From: JAAELZ01 sp965237995
GTDB lineage: Bacteria; Pseudomonadota; Gammaproteobacteria; Arenicellales; Poriferihabitantaceae
DNA: 64,000 bases
Direction of reading: 5' to 3'
Assembly (NCBI GenBank): GCA_965237995.1
Contig: CBDEGO010000003.1
Location: forward strand, 817,090-881,089
Numbering within the stretch: position 1 is the first letter of the stretch; every line of letters starts with the position of its first letter. The position numbers and the translations under genes are program-made. Below are positions 25,006 through 33,880 of this stretch, piece by piece. A model generated the notes under the pieces. The model did no database searches, was not told the DNA's origin, and saw only the letters and a list, made by a program, of their open reading frames with translations.

Positions 25006-26289
25006 CTAAAAAGAGTTAGGTAAAAACAAAGCAATATTCGGAAAAGCGATAACTAAAGCAATCATTAAAAACATGGCTACAATAAATGGCACTGCACCAA
25101 TAATCACTTCATTAATAGAACCACCCTTGCGTATGCTCTGCACTACATACAAATTTAAACCAATAGGAGGAGTGATCAACGCGGTTTCAAGCAACAGCAT
25201 CATTAATACCCCAAACCAAACAGGGTCATATCCTAAGGAAATAACAACAGGCACAACAATAGGCGTAGTGGTTATCAATAGCGACAGCGTCTCCATAAAA
25301 CACCCGAGCACTAAATATAAAGCAACAATAATCAGTAACACTGTTAAAGGATCCAGATTTAATCCACTAATAAATGATTGAAAAGCACTGGCAAGACCAA
25401 TTACAGCAAGTACAAAATTCAAAAATGCAGCTGCAAGAATTATCAGCATAATCATTGCTGTAGTTTTTAATGTACCTTCAAATGCTTCACCCAACATCCT
25501 CAAATTCAACTTTCCCTTAAAACCTGCTAAGACAATAGCAGCTACCACCCCTAATGATGCAGATTCAGTAGGAGTGGCCCAACCCGCATAAATAGACCCA
25601 ATAACAACGGCAAAAATAAATAGTGGATGAAGCAGATCAGGTAATACACGAAAGCGTTTTGACCAACTCGTTTTGATAGTTTCACCACCCCAGTCTCGGC
25701 GCAGTAAACACAAAACAATTATGATACTACTGTAAAGTCCAGCTAAGATAAGACCTGGTATCAAACCCGCTAAATATAACTTGGGTACCGATGTATTAGT
25801 GAGCAATCCGTAGATAATCATGCCGATTGATGGCGGTATAAGAATACCAAGAGTGCCACCAGCAGCTAGTGACCCTAAAAATAAAGGCGCATTATATTTA
25901 CGCTTCTGAATTTGAGGTAAGGCAACGGTACCCACAGTTGCCGCAGTAGCAACAGACGAACCCGATGTAGCCGCAAATAATGCACTCGATCCAATATTGG
26001 AATGCATCACACCACCCGGTAGCCAAGATAACCACTGAGCAATGGCTTCATACATTTTTTCAGCAATATCTGCTCGTAGCATAATTTCACCCAGAAGGAT
26101 AAACATGGGCACAGCTACGAGTAAAAATTCAATACTATTTTGCCATAACAAATCACCCATGGCTTTGTGCAGTGGCATAATAGAATATATTTGATCTAAC
26201 GTTAGTCCCAAAATACCCAGAGAGGCCGCAACTGGGATAGTTAATAAAATTAAGCCAAGCAGTAATACAAATGTGACGACTAATTTCAT
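25006..26289 (-). CDS. dctM: TRAP transporter large permease (DctM)
   Basis: A 427-residue inner-membrane protein with about twelve hydrophobic segments. Family text includes FILLGEIMLRADIAEKMYEAI, HSNIGSSALFAATSGSSVATAATVG (near residue 95) and LAAGGTLGILIPPSIGMIIYG (near 140). It forms the transport channel of a tripartite ATP-independent periplasmic transporter, driven by Na+ or H+. It overlaps dctQ by 4 bp, and dctP precedes both. Length is standard. Confidence 0.94.
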   Translation of the reverse strand: MKLVVTFVLLLGLILLTIPVAASLGILGLTLDQIYSIMPLHKAMGDLLWQNSIEFLLVAVPMFILLGEIMLRADIAEKMYEAIAQWLSWLPGGVMHSNIGSSALFAATSGSSVATAATVGTVALPQIQKRKYNAPLFLGSLAAGGTLGILIPPSIGMIIYGLLTNTSVPKLYLAGLIPGLILAGLYSSIIIVLCLLRRDWGGETIKTSWSKRFRVLPDLLHPLFIFAVVIGSIYAGWATPTESASLGVVAAIVLAGFKGKLNLRMLGEAFEGTLKTTAMIMLIILAAAFLNFVLAVIGLASAFQSFISGLNLDPLTVLLIIVALYLVLGCFMETLSLLITTTPIVVPVVISLGYDPVWFGVLMMLLLETALITPPIGLNLYVVQSIRKGGSINEVIIGAVPFIVAMFLMIALVIAFPNIALFLPNSF

Positions 26290-26939
26290 TTTTCCACCTC
26301 GGACTTTATTATATTTGGCAAACTATTTTTCCCCAGCTCTCCTTTTCCCAATTCGTTATCAATAGTTTCTTCAACACTATCAGAACCGATCAAATCAAAT
26401 GTAGTGCGCCAATCTTTTTTACATAAACTGTTGATCGTGCGACAAAAAATCACTAACCACATGACTAATGTAATGGCAAAACCCATCACCCATAATATTT
26501 GTGGAACCGCCAACGGTGTTTGCAGAGGAGTCACCGAAATTGCTCCATCGCGAGTGGTATTCCAAGCAAGAATAAATGCAGACCGTGTCATGATAAAAAA
26601 GAGTCCACCAAGAGCCAGAAAGCTAAGAACATCGAGAAATAACCGGATCTTTTCAGGCATCAATCGATATAAAACATCAATACGTACATTCCCTTTTTTA
26701 CGCAAGACCAATGCAAAGGCCCAAGTAGTTGAAATAGCTAGAATATAACCGGACAATTCATCTGATCCTGCCAGAGTGATGCCAAACAGTTTTCGTAAAA
26801 TGACATCGATGCTTACACCAAAAGCTGCAATCAGTAAGGCACTACCACCAACCCATACAGCAATTTGTGAAATTCGATCAATTGTGCTCTGTACTTTTTG
26901 CAACATAGACTTATAACCAGGAAAATTCTTTAGAATCAA
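26286..26939 (-). CDS. dctQ: TRAP transporter small permease (DctQ)
   Basis: A 217-residue protein (an alternative start at 26906, MLQKVQST, is possible) with four transmembrane segments at about 30-50, 65-82, 103-122 and 150-168. The characteristic DVILRKLFG and ELSGYILAISTTWAFALVLRK-like segments are present. It bridges DctP and DctM. The unusually long, charged C-terminal tail (about 40 residues) is presumably cytoplasmic. ATGA-type overlap with dctM indicates coupling. Confidence 0.88.
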   Translation of the reverse strand: MILKNFPGYKSMLQKVQSTIDRISQIAVWVGGSALLIAAFGVSIDVILRKLFGITLAGSDELSGYILAISTTWAFALVLRKKGNVRIDVLYRLMPEKIRLFLDVLSFLALGGLFFIMTRSAFILAWNTTRDGAISVTPLQTPLAVPQILWVMGFAITLVMWLVIFCRTINSLCKKDWRTTFDLIGSDSVEETIDNELGKGELGKNSLPNIIKSEVEK

Positions 26940-26970
26940 AGCTAGCGCGGCTCTTTACACGCGCTAGCTT
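26939..26970 (-). promoter_or_regulatory. Intercistronic hairpin between dctP and dctQ
   Basis: AAGCTAGCGCG and CGCGCTAGCTT form an 11-bp perfect stem with a 10-nt loop, without a T-tract. A stem here commonly stabilises the binding-protein mRNA or partly terminates transcription, so that DctP exceeds the permeases. Confidence 0.65.
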
Positions 26971-27009
26971 CTTTGAATCAAAATTAATCAGTTAAAAAAG
27001 ATAAAATTA

Positions 27010-28083
27010 TTACTTAATAGACACAGTTGAAACTTTACCGATCGTATCATTCCAGACTGCTTTACAACTATCACCACAACGTTTTAACCATTGTGGAAAA
27101 ACATTATTTTGTAGAATTTGATCACGCTGCTTAAGGTCCGTATCGGTCATCTTCACTAGAGTCATTTCGTAGGCTTTTTTCGAACAGTTTGATTTATCAC
27201 CGATTAAGCAAGCCACACCTTCAGCATCTTCTTCTCCCAAACCTTTCCATGTTGCATCTTCCCAATTGGAGATTTGTTTATTTAAAAAGGTTCGCGAACT
27301 CGCGTCGAGCTTATCCCAGTTAGCCTTGTTCGTGTACATAGCAGCTAACCCCATATTTAATGGCATGTTATACATATGAGAAATAACTTCAGCCCATTTA
27401 GCATCGTATGCAGGTAAAGCACCAGTAACTGCACAATCAACCACACCTTTTTGAATAGCAGGGATCACTTCACCAAAAGGAATGGTGACATTGACTGCTC
27501 CTACACCAGAGAGAAAATCAGCATGCGTGGCGCTAGAGGTGCGAATTTTACGTCCTTTTAAATCATTGAGACTTTTGAACGGATCACGACAGAAAACATA
27601 TTGCCTTCCGAAAGGATAAACCGCTAACATTTGTAAATTTTCTTCAGCTAGATATTGATTGATAGTATCGCGGTATGCATCCACATTACGTCGTGAAGCG
27701 GCCATATCCGTAGCAACACCTGCAAGATCAATACCTTCCATTTCGGGCACGCTTTGCGTTACATAAGCAACCACCATATTGCCTACATCAAACACACCAT
27801 TCTTAAGTAGATTAAGGGTTTCATAACCTTTTAAGCCCATAACAGATATTGAAATAATTTGACCGCTCACCTTTCCATCTGTGGCATTCGGCAATGTCTT
27901 AGTCCAAAAAGGCTCTTCATGGTTTTTGTACTGAGTTAGGCTATTCCAAGTGCCAAGTACCTTAAATTCTTTAGGTTCTAACTCAGCAGCTGACAAGGAT
28001 GCACTGCCTGTAGCGAATGCAGCTATCGATACGATAGATAAAAGAATAGTCTTTAGTTTCTTTTTTACATTTAAATGGTTCAT
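27010..28083 (-). CDS. dctP: TRAP transporter periplasmic binding protein (DctP)
   Basis: A 357-residue protein starting at ATG 28083 (MNHLNVKKKLKTILLS); the upstream GTG at 28095 is less likely. The signal peptide covers about residues 1-32 (hydrophobic core SIVSIAAFATGSASLSA). The mature domain has DctP family text: GRKIRTSSATHADFLSGVGAVNVTIPFGEVIPAIQKGVVDCAVTG near residue 180, with the Arg that binds a carboxylate in other DctP proteins. It delivers an organic acid or zwitterion to DctQM. It faces a LysR gene across a 220-bp divergent promoter region, which suggests substrate-responsive control. Confidence 0.9.
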   Translation of the reverse strand: MNHLNVKKKLKTILLSIVSIAAFATGSASLSAAELEPKEFKVLGTWNSLTQYKNHEEPFWTKTLPNATDGKVSGQIISISVMGLKGYETLNLLKNGVFDVGNMVVAYVTQSVPEMEGIDLAGVATDMAASRRNVDAYRDTINQYLAEENLQMLAVYPFGRQYVFCRDPFKSLNDLKGRKIRTSSATHADFLSGVGAVNVTIPFGEVIPAIQKGVVDCAVTGALPAYDAKWAEVISHMYNMPLNMGLAAMYTNKANWDKLDASSRTFLNKQISNWEDATWKGLGEEDAEGVACLIGDKSNCSKKAYEMTLVKMTDTDLKQRDQILQNNVFPQWLKRCGDSCKAVWNDTIGKVSTVSIK

Positions 28084-28281
28084 ATTAATCCTCACTTGTT
28101 GTCATTGTTAAAATGTCTCAAACATTCGACGGTAATTCGGTAAGTAGAGTTAACGTTTTTAGCCAACAGTTTTCGCTAAGAACTTATTAGCCAATAAACG
28201 CTCTTAACTGTTATGACGTCGAGAACAGATAGCTTATATTGAGAGCTTGTTAACACACAATTATTAATTTATGATGGATTA

Positions 28282-28297
28282 ATACTAATAATAGTAT
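28282..28297. promoter_or_regulatory. ATACTA-ATAA-TAGTAT palindrome before the LysR gene
   Basis: A perfect 6-bp inverted repeat with a 4-nt centre ends 6 bp before the LysR start codon, in the dctP/LysR divergent region. It covers the place where a ribosome binding site would lie. It may be an autoregulatory LysR site; the T-N11-A core is not certain. Confidence 0.45.
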
Positions 28298-28303
28298 CAA
28301 TAT

Positions 28304-29197
28304 ATGCGCCCAACCATTCGCCAATTAGTCGTTTTTCGCACAGTTGCAGAGCAAACCAGCTTCCGCAAAAGTGCTGAACTGCTTCATACATCCCAACCAG
28401 CACTTAGCAATACAGTAAAAGACTTAGAAGCTATTTTAGGAACAAGTTTGTTTAACCGAACAACGCGTATAGTTAAATTAACTGAAGCAGGAAACGAACT
28501 TTATGCACGCACAGTACACCTCCTCGACGATGTTGATATGGCAATACGAGCCACACAAGATGTCGCGTCAGGCCGTGGTGGCACAATCAATATTACATAT
28601 GTGGATTTCGCTATTCTTGGAGTACTACCCGAGGTTCTAAATAACTACCGCGCCATTAACCCACATATTCAAGTCAGTGTGTCTTTTGCTCGAACGATGG
28701 AACAATTAGAAATGCTGCATGAGAAAAAAGTCGATGTGGGATTTATACTTGATGTAGAAATCCCCCCTCAGTTCCAAAAAAGGTTAGTCAGTGTAGAAGG
28801 ATTGGTAGCTGTAATACCGCGTTCACATAGACTGGCAAATAGAGAAAGCATTGAATTAATAGAACTCGCAGATGAGTCTTTTATCACAGGTGATATACGC
28901 TGGCAGCACTACACTGACCCTATTATCAACTTATGTATTCAGCGAGGATTTGTACCAAAAGTATCACAACGTGCTTATCTACGTGATGAATTACTCATGC
29001 TGGTATTATCTGGTCTGGGAGTATTAATTTATCCTGAATGTATTGTAAATGCTCCACGTTATGGTTTATCAGTAGTACCCATAAGTGACGTACCGAAGTT
29101 AAGTAGAACAGCAGCAGTCTGGCGGAGAGATAATACCAACCCTGTTTTATCGGCATTTATCGATCAAGTACCTGAAATAAATGATGATAGTCAATGA
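28304..29197 (+). CDS. LysR-family transcriptional regulator (likely of the TRAP operon)
   Basis: A 297-residue LTTR. The N-terminal winged HTH is typical (RQLVVFRTVAEQTSFRKSAELLHTSQPALSNTVKDLEAIL, residues 5-44, quoted in parts), followed by SLFNRTTRIVKLTEAG. The C-terminal effector domain runs from about residue 90 (INITYVDFAILGVLP). It is divergent to dctP, so it probably senses a metabolite of the transported compound and controls the minus-strand catabolic operon. Little Shine-Dalgarno sequence is visible before the ATG at 28304. Confidence 0.88.
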   Translation: MRPTIRQLVVFRTVAEQTSFRKSAELLHTSQPALSNTVKDLEAILGTSLFNRTTRIVKLTEAGNELYARTVHLLDDVDMAIRATQDVASGRGGTINITYVDFAILGVLPEVLNNYRAINPHIQVSVSFARTMEQLEMLHEKKVDVGFILDVEIPPQFQKRLVSVEGLVAVIPRSHRLANRESIELIELADESFITGDIRWQHYTDPIINLCIQRGFVPKVSQRAYLRDELLMLVLSGLGVLIYPECIVNAPRYGLSVVPISDVPKLSRTAAVWRRDNTNPVLSAFIDQVPEINDDSQ

Positions 29198-29353
29198 CTA
29201 TCTATCAAACCGTCATATGACCACAAACCTCATCTTCAACCATAACTTCACCAAAACCTGAAAAATAATTTCACAACAATTTATTACCACATGACTATCA
29301 CAAAAGTCTCGGGTAAATCCCATAATTTAAGGCTCTACTAATAACTATTGACC

Positions 29354-30571
29354 CTATTCTGTAGTAGTATATTCAGGAATATCAACAAGTATGCCACGTG
29401 GAATTTCGCGATTTTCATCATACATAGGTAAAGTGCAGATTGTTGCTGAGTACTGCTTGTCATCAATGCCTTCAACACTCACTTTGGTTTCTGGACCATG
29501 ATCAGCAGAATCCATGCGCACGATTGCGATACCGCACTTTAAAAAGGGCGACCAAGTGCTTGAACATACATGACCGACGATTTCATTATTTATCGAAATC
29601 GCTCGACCCAATACGGCAATACCATCTTCTACTTGCATGCCCCATGTGCGGCTTTCTTTGTTGGCGTTTAGCAATGTGTCGCGACCTACAAAGTCATCTT
29701 TGTTAAGATCAACAAACGCGCCCAAACCTGCATCGTAAGGGGTAGTCGTTTCATCAAAGTCGCTACCTGCATTAAGTAATCCTGCTTCGATACGTCTCGC
29801 TCTAAAGACAGGTGTGGCGGTCAGTAACATACCAAAAGGCTCGCCCACCTTCATCAAATGATCACCTAGAACTTTGTGGTTGGTCTCAGGCGGGATATAG
29901 ATTTCCCACCCTAATTCATTGGTGAAGCCAGAGCGACTAATCACTACTTTTTGTCCCACCATATTGACTTCTGAGTAATCAAAATAATTAAATGAAGCAG
30001 GATAGTTTTCATCACCTCCATCTATTGCGGCACGTAATACGTCGAGTGATTTAGGGCCTTGAATTTGGCTAACCCAAACATTGGGATCACGTACTGTTAC
30101 GTCTAGACCTTTGGCATGCGCTTTATACCATGAGAATAAATCACCATCCGCTTGCGCCATCCAGAAACGGTCTTTGGATAAGCGTAATAAAACACCGTCT
30201 GTAATCATGCCACCATCATGGTAACAAGCAATTTGATAGCTGCAACGACCCGGTTTGACTTTGCTAACATCGCGAGTGAATACGCGATTTAATAAGGTTT
30301 CTGCATCAGGGCCTGAAATCTCAATAGGCAACTCGCCTGTATGACGCAAAATAACGCCTGTTCTCACAGCCCAGTACATTTCATCATCCGTAATATTATT
30401 TAACGACTGTGGTGTTAAACGACTGTTGTACAAGGTGTATTCAGGATCAAAAGGGAGTTCTTGAAAACTCAAAGGGTGTGGTGCCATCGTTCGATCTAGT
30501 TCTCTGGGGCGTTTACCTGTTGCCGAAAAAGCTTTGACTGCGAATCGTGTGTATTTGAGATCGTGTTGCAT
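29354..30571 (-). CDS. GcvT-like aminomethyltransferase / tetrahydrofolate-dependent demethylase family protein
   Basis: A 405-residue protein of the GcvT/DmdA superfamily. Family marks are LPIEISGPDAETLLNRVFT (near residue 90), VKPGRCSYQIACYHDGGMITDGVLLRL, IQGPKSLDVL, SRSGFTNELGWEIY (near 216) and FRARRIEAGLLN (near 270) with the Glu that contacts folate in relatives. No other glycine-cleavage gene is nearby, so a dedicated demethylase acting on a methylated amine or sulfonium compound (as in DmdA, or dimethylglycine and sarcosine enzymes) is more likely than T-protein. It is longer at its N-terminus than DmdA (about 370 aa). The divergent LysR gene is its probable regulator. Confidence 0.75.
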   Translation of the reverse strand: MQHDLKYTRFAVKAFSATGKRPRELDRTMAPHPLSFQELPFDPEYTLYNSRLTPQSLNNITDDEMYWAVRTGVILRHTGELPIEISGPDAETLLNRVFTRDVSKVKPGRCSYQIACYHDGGMITDGVLLRLSKDRFWMAQADGDLFSWYKAHAKGLDVTVRDPNVWVSQIQGPKSLDVLRAAIDGGDENYPASFNYFDYSEVNMVGQKVVISRSGFTNELGWEIYIPPETNHKVLGDHLMKVGEPFGMLLTATPVFRARRIEAGLLNAGSDFDETTTPYDAGLGAFVDLNKDDFVGRDTLLNANKESRTWGMQVEDGIAVLGRAISINNEIVGHVCSSTWSPFLKCGIAIVRMDSADHGPETKVSVEGIDDKQYSATICTLPMYDENREIPRGILVDIPEYTTTE

Positions 30572-30694
30572 GGTGATTCCTAGCTTGTAATATTTAAAGA
30601 GCAGGCATATTGCAACCGAAGCTGACTTGTTGCAAACTCAGTTTTTTGACTTGTTAGTTCAAATTACTTAAACCAATTTATTTTCAGGCTGATT

Positions 30695-31591
30695 ATGCGA
30701 TTTACTTGTTACGATGCACTGCCCTTATTCAACACCGTTGTTGAAGAGATGAGTTTTCAAAATGCGGCAAAGCGTAGTCATTTATCTAAAGGGGCTGTGA
30801 GTTATCAGATTAAAAAAATTGAATCAGAATTAGGTGTTGAGTTATTCGAACGCCGTCGTAGTGGGATTGTGTTGACAGATGCAGGGCAAACCCTATGGAA
30901 TAGTGTCAGACTAGCTTATGGTGAGTTAGATCGTACTTTGATGGCATTGCACAATAGCGTTAAAGACAACGTCTCGCAAAATATTGCGATTGCGATGCAT
31001 ACTTATTTTTCATCGCGCTGGTTATCACCTCGCTTGACGGCTTTTATGCACGATAATCCAGAGATTGCTTTGCGCATCGAGCCGATTAACAAGTCAGAAG
31101 ACTTAGATCATAAAGAGACTGATTTAGCCATCATTTGGAGTCATAACGGCCCACCGACGAATAAAGCTAAGCTGATTTATGCCTCTCAAACCTTTCCCAC
31201 CGCATCGACGCACATTGCAAAACAAATCAAAGAAGAAGGTTTTGATGCGGTGCAAGAAAGAATTCCACTGTTATACGATAGTTCAGGTGATCAGAGCTGG
31301 CGTTATTGGTTTCAGTTAACGGGAAGGCATTATCGTCAAGGACAGACCAAACTTGAATTTCCCGACACAAATAGCCGTGTACAAGCGGTGATTGACGGAC
31401 AAGGTATCGCGCTGTGGGATTCTTTGGTGGCAAAAGAAATTGAAGAAGGATCTTTGTGCTTTTTCTCTAGTCAAGGTTTACCCAATAGCGGCTTTTATTT
31501 AATTCGTTGTAAAGAAACCATGAGTCCTGCAGCAAAGCAATTTGAAGGATGGTTACTAAATAATGCAAACAAAGGGGTATCTGATTATTAA
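30695..31591 (+). CDS. LysR-family regulator divergent to the GcvT-like gene (GcvA-like)
   Basis: A 298-residue LTTR with N-terminal HTH text FNTVVEEMSFQNAAKRSHLS and KGAVSYQIKKIESELGVELF, followed by ERRRSGIVLTDAG. The layout and the effector domain beginning near residue 92 (IAIAMHTYFSSRWLSPRL) resemble the GcvA branch of LysR proteins. It is encoded divergently from the GcvT-like gene with 123 bp between starts, which supports direct control of that gene. Its stop is immediately followed by the C-rich repeat arm at 31590. Confidence 0.87.
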   Translation: MRFTCYDALPLFNTVVEEMSFQNAAKRSHLSKGAVSYQIKKIESELGVELFERRRSGIVLTDAGQTLWNSVRLAYGELDRTLMALHNSVKDNVSQNIAIAMHTYFSSRWLSPRLTAFMHDNPEIALRIEPINKSEDLDHKETDLAIIWSHNGPPTNKAKLIYASQTFPTASTHIAKQIKEEGFDAVQERIPLLYDSSGDQSWRYWFQLTGRHYRQGQTKLEFPDTNSRVQAVIDGQGIALWDSLVAKEIEEGSLCFFSSQGLPNSGFYLIRCKETMSPAAKQFEGWLLNNANKGVSDY

Positions 31592-31613
31592 AAAAGACAC
31601 CCCCCCACTTTTT
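31590..31613. repeat. Lone arm of the C-rich inverted repeat
   Basis: AAAAAAGACACCCCCCCACTTTTT repeats the arm of the hairpin at 18311-18391 almost exactly, but no complementary arm follows within the next 200 bp. It lies between a LysR stop and a broken thiolase gene, so a terminator hairpin appears to have been cut here. Confidence 0.6.
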
Positions 31614-31639
31614 GAAGAAATTATGCAAAACTATCACTT

Positions 31640-31822
31640 CTAATCACGCTCAACTGTTAAAGCAACACCCATTCCACCACCGGTGCACAGCGTTGCTAAG
31701 CCTTTCTTCAAATCTTGACGTTTCATTTCGTGTAATAAGGTGACTAAAATGCGCGTGCCAGACGCACCAATTGGATGACCTAGGGCGATTGCTCCGCCGT
31801 TCACATTGATTTTTCCCAGATC
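31640..31822 (-). pseudogene. Acetyl-CoA acetyltransferase (thiolase), C-terminal fragment
   Basis: About 60 residues carry the thiolase C-terminal signature: INVNGGAIALGHPIGASGTR with the catalytic His, and LATLCTGGGMGVALTVER with the second catalytic Cys. Thiolases are about 390 aa, so over 80% is missing. The frame continues rightward for a few codons into unrelated DNA near 31823. With the acyl-CoA ligase and crotonase genes nearby, it probably belonged to the same beta-oxidation-type pathway. Confidence 0.85.
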
Positions 31823-31828
31823 CCAATA

Positions 31829-31923
31829 TGGGCGCAAGAGCTCATCAAGAAGTCATGCATTATCATTTACATTTACTTTCAGGTTGTGACTTGGAAAGAA
31901 TGGTTAAAGCAGGACTTGTTTAA
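31829..31923 (+). pseudogene. Possible HIT-family protein fragment, frameshifted
   Basis: From 31829 the plus strand reads MGARAHQEVMH and, after a shift near 31861, YHLHLLSGCDLERMVKAGLV-stop. Joined, the text resembles the C-terminal histidine-triad region (QEV-x-H-x-H-x-H) of HIT nucleotide-binding proteins. It lacks the N-terminal part and has a one-base frame disruption. The call rests on about 30 residues only. Confidence 0.4.
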
Positions 31924-32193
31924 TAGTTTTGTTAGTACAACTATGAATGACAGATGTATATATTAAATACGATAGCTAGTTCTGTTCTCAGTTAAATCTT
32001 TAAAGAAGAATTCCCTATTTGTTTTTTTTGGCGTATATGTGTCTACTATTTGTGAATTTGAAGGCACTCTAAGAAAGAGGACTACGCGAGTCTATTTAAA
32101 CCTTTACTCTTATTCAGTAATCAAAAGTCTATTAATCGATTTAATAGACAATATGAAATGATGAATAAAAGTTTGTTTTTTCACATTTGCTAA
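31924..32193. other. Intergenic region without recognised features
   Basis: AT-rich DNA between the broken gene pair and the AbiE-like operon. I see no gene, RNA or strong inverted repeat in it. Confidence 0.4.
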
Positions 32194-33105
32194 TTAGCTA
32201 GTTAAGTGTATTTCTAATTTTTTGTAGGCTGCGAGATGCTTATCTTCTGACATCTTACTTAGATTGAGCAGTTTCCATTTAACGGCTGGAAGCTTGTGAA
32301 TATCATTCAATTCTAATTTATTCCAATCAGGTTGTTTGTTTTTAAAACTAAGTAAGAACTGTTTTTCAGCTTCAGTTAGATCTTGGTTTATAATTTTTAT
32401 GAGTGTCTTTCGTGTTTCTTCTAAATCCTTCAATAAGGTATTTTCTTCTTCCATATCCTTGAATTCACCTTCATAAAGCTCAGATAAGTTTTTTTCATTA
32501 GGATTTAGTAAATCTACAATTGAACGAGAATGACTGATAATGTAAACGATGAGTGCTTTGCGTAGGTTTTCTGTGATACCTTCTTTTTCTAATAATAACT
32601 TCACATCAAATAGATCTCGTGGATGCTGCCTATCCAATGCTGCACAAATCTTACCGGCATATAAATCTTCTAATGAGACTACTGAAATTTCGGCATATCC
32701 AAACTCTTCATCAACTGCATCACATACACTTAATATTTGAGGCTCATATACAGTGCCGCGGAGAACAGGAGATAGTTCTATTTTTATCTGAGTATCTTTA
32801 TATGAAACAATCAGTCGCATTGCATCAGATTTATCTTTGAAAACTTCAATCACTTTTGCTTTTGGCAATGCTTGTATTATTCGTTTACTAATTCTTGATA
32901 GTGCAGAGGTGATTCCTTCCAGAGCCTCACTTCGATCTTGCATAGGTAAATAAACAAGATCAATATCGACAGAAAGCCTGGGTAAATTATGGATAAATAG
33001 ATTTATCGCTGTACCACCTTTTAAGGCAAAACATGGCTCTTCAGCAACCAGAGGAAGAAGTTGTACAAGTAATTTTACTTGCCTGTAATAGATGTTATTT
33101 TCCAT
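32194..33105 (-). CDS. abiEii: AbiEii/AbiGii-type nucleotidyltransferase toxin
   Basis: A 303-residue protein with DUF1814-type nucleotidyltransferase motifs: FALKGGTAINLFIH (near residue 22) followed by LSVDIDLVYL with the metal-binding Asp-x-Asp (near 46). A third conserved segment is LEDLYAGKICAALDRQHPRDLFDVKLLL (near 143). AbiEii is the toxin of type IV toxin-antitoxin and abortive-infection systems; MenT-type relatives transfer nucleotides to tRNA acceptor ends. The start overlaps the antitoxin gene by 11 bp, indicating coupled translation. All core residues are present, so it looks active. Confidence 0.88.
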   Translation of the reverse strand: MENNIYYRQVKLLVQLLPLVAEEPCFALKGGTAINLFIHNLPRLSVDIDLVYLPMQDRSEALEGITSALSRISKRIIQALPKAKVIEVFKDKSDAMRLIVSYKDTQIKIELSPVLRGTVYEPQILSVCDAVDEEFGYAEISVVSLEDLYAGKICAALDRQHPRDLFDVKLLLEKEGITENLRKALIVYIISHSRSIVDLLNPNEKNLSELYEGEFKDMEEENTLLKDLEETRKTLIKIINQDLTEAEKQFLLSFKNKQPDWNKLELNDIHKLPAVKWKLLNLSKMSEDKHLAAYKKLEIHLTS

Positions 33106-33859
33106 AAAGATGCTTTGGTACTGTTATTAAGTATTTTTTATCTAGCTTGCCATCTTGAGCTATTACTCGTTTTCCAGAGCCTAATTTCAAATCTTCAGTT
33201 GATATTTTTTTAGACCAAGCATAACCATGGTTTTCCGCTAACCAAAGAAAAAGTCGTTTAACTTTTATGTTTTTACATGTTTCAAGTAGAAGCTGTAGTT
33301 TCTTAGGTGATAGGCTAGTCATACCTTGCATGATTTCATTTGCATGGTCAAAACTGAATGTTTTTGGAACACCCATGAGCATCTCGAATATAGCTCTTTC
33401 AGGGGAGGATATCGTGACAGGAGTATTCTCTCCTAAGGTAAGTGTTTTCGTATAACCATCTAAGTCACTATTCCATAGTATGTTGGTACCATTCCATTTG
33501 AAGATTACATCACTCTTAATTCTCCATAACCATGCAGGGGGTTTATTTTTAGAGTAAAGATTCACCGTTTTTAGTTTAGATCCAGATAAGTAATGTCCAA
33601 AGCCTTGAAGCTCAATTGCAGATATACCCCCAACTACGATATTTTGATCTGACATTTTTTGTAATGAAATGATGATATTCCACCAAGATAAAGGTGCATC
33701 TGTTCGCGCGTAGACACCAGTGGCAAGAGATTGTATCTTTTGGCTTTTAAGCGCATTATCTAGAGAATGACGGCTAACGCCTTGAGTTAATAGCCACTTT
33801 CTAGTTGCTATATATCCATAAGGTAAATGAGCTCTTAATTGTACTTTTTCGGTTATCAT
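33095..33859 (-). CDS. abiEi: AbiEi-family antitoxin / transcriptional regulator
   Basis: A 254-residue protein. The N-terminal ~60 residues contain a winged-HTH pattern (RKWLLTQGVSRHSLDNALKSQKIQSLATGVYAR). The remainder is the conserved AbiEi C-terminal region, with SAIELQGFGHYLSG and a SSPERAIFEMLMGVPKTFSFDHANEIMQG-like stretch. In the lactococcal and streptococcal systems AbiEi neutralises the toxin without stable binding and represses the operon through paired inverted repeats. Here two palindromes lie 22-112 bp upstream of the start. It is first in the operon. Confidence 0.85.
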   Translation of the reverse strand: MITEKVQLRAHLPYGYIATRKWLLTQGVSRHSLDNALKSQKIQSLATGVYARTDAPLSWWNIIISLQKMSDQNIVVGGISAIELQGFGHYLSGSKLKTVNLYSKNKPPAWLWRIKSDVIFKWNGTNILWNSDLDGYTKTLTLGENTPVTISSPERAIFEMLMGVPKTFSFDHANEIMQGMTSLSPKKLQLLLETCKNIKVKRLFLWLAENHGYAWSKKISTEDLKLGSGKRVIAQDGKLDKKYLITVPKHLYGK

Positions 33860-33880
33860 GGTTTATATTATCTTTTTTTA

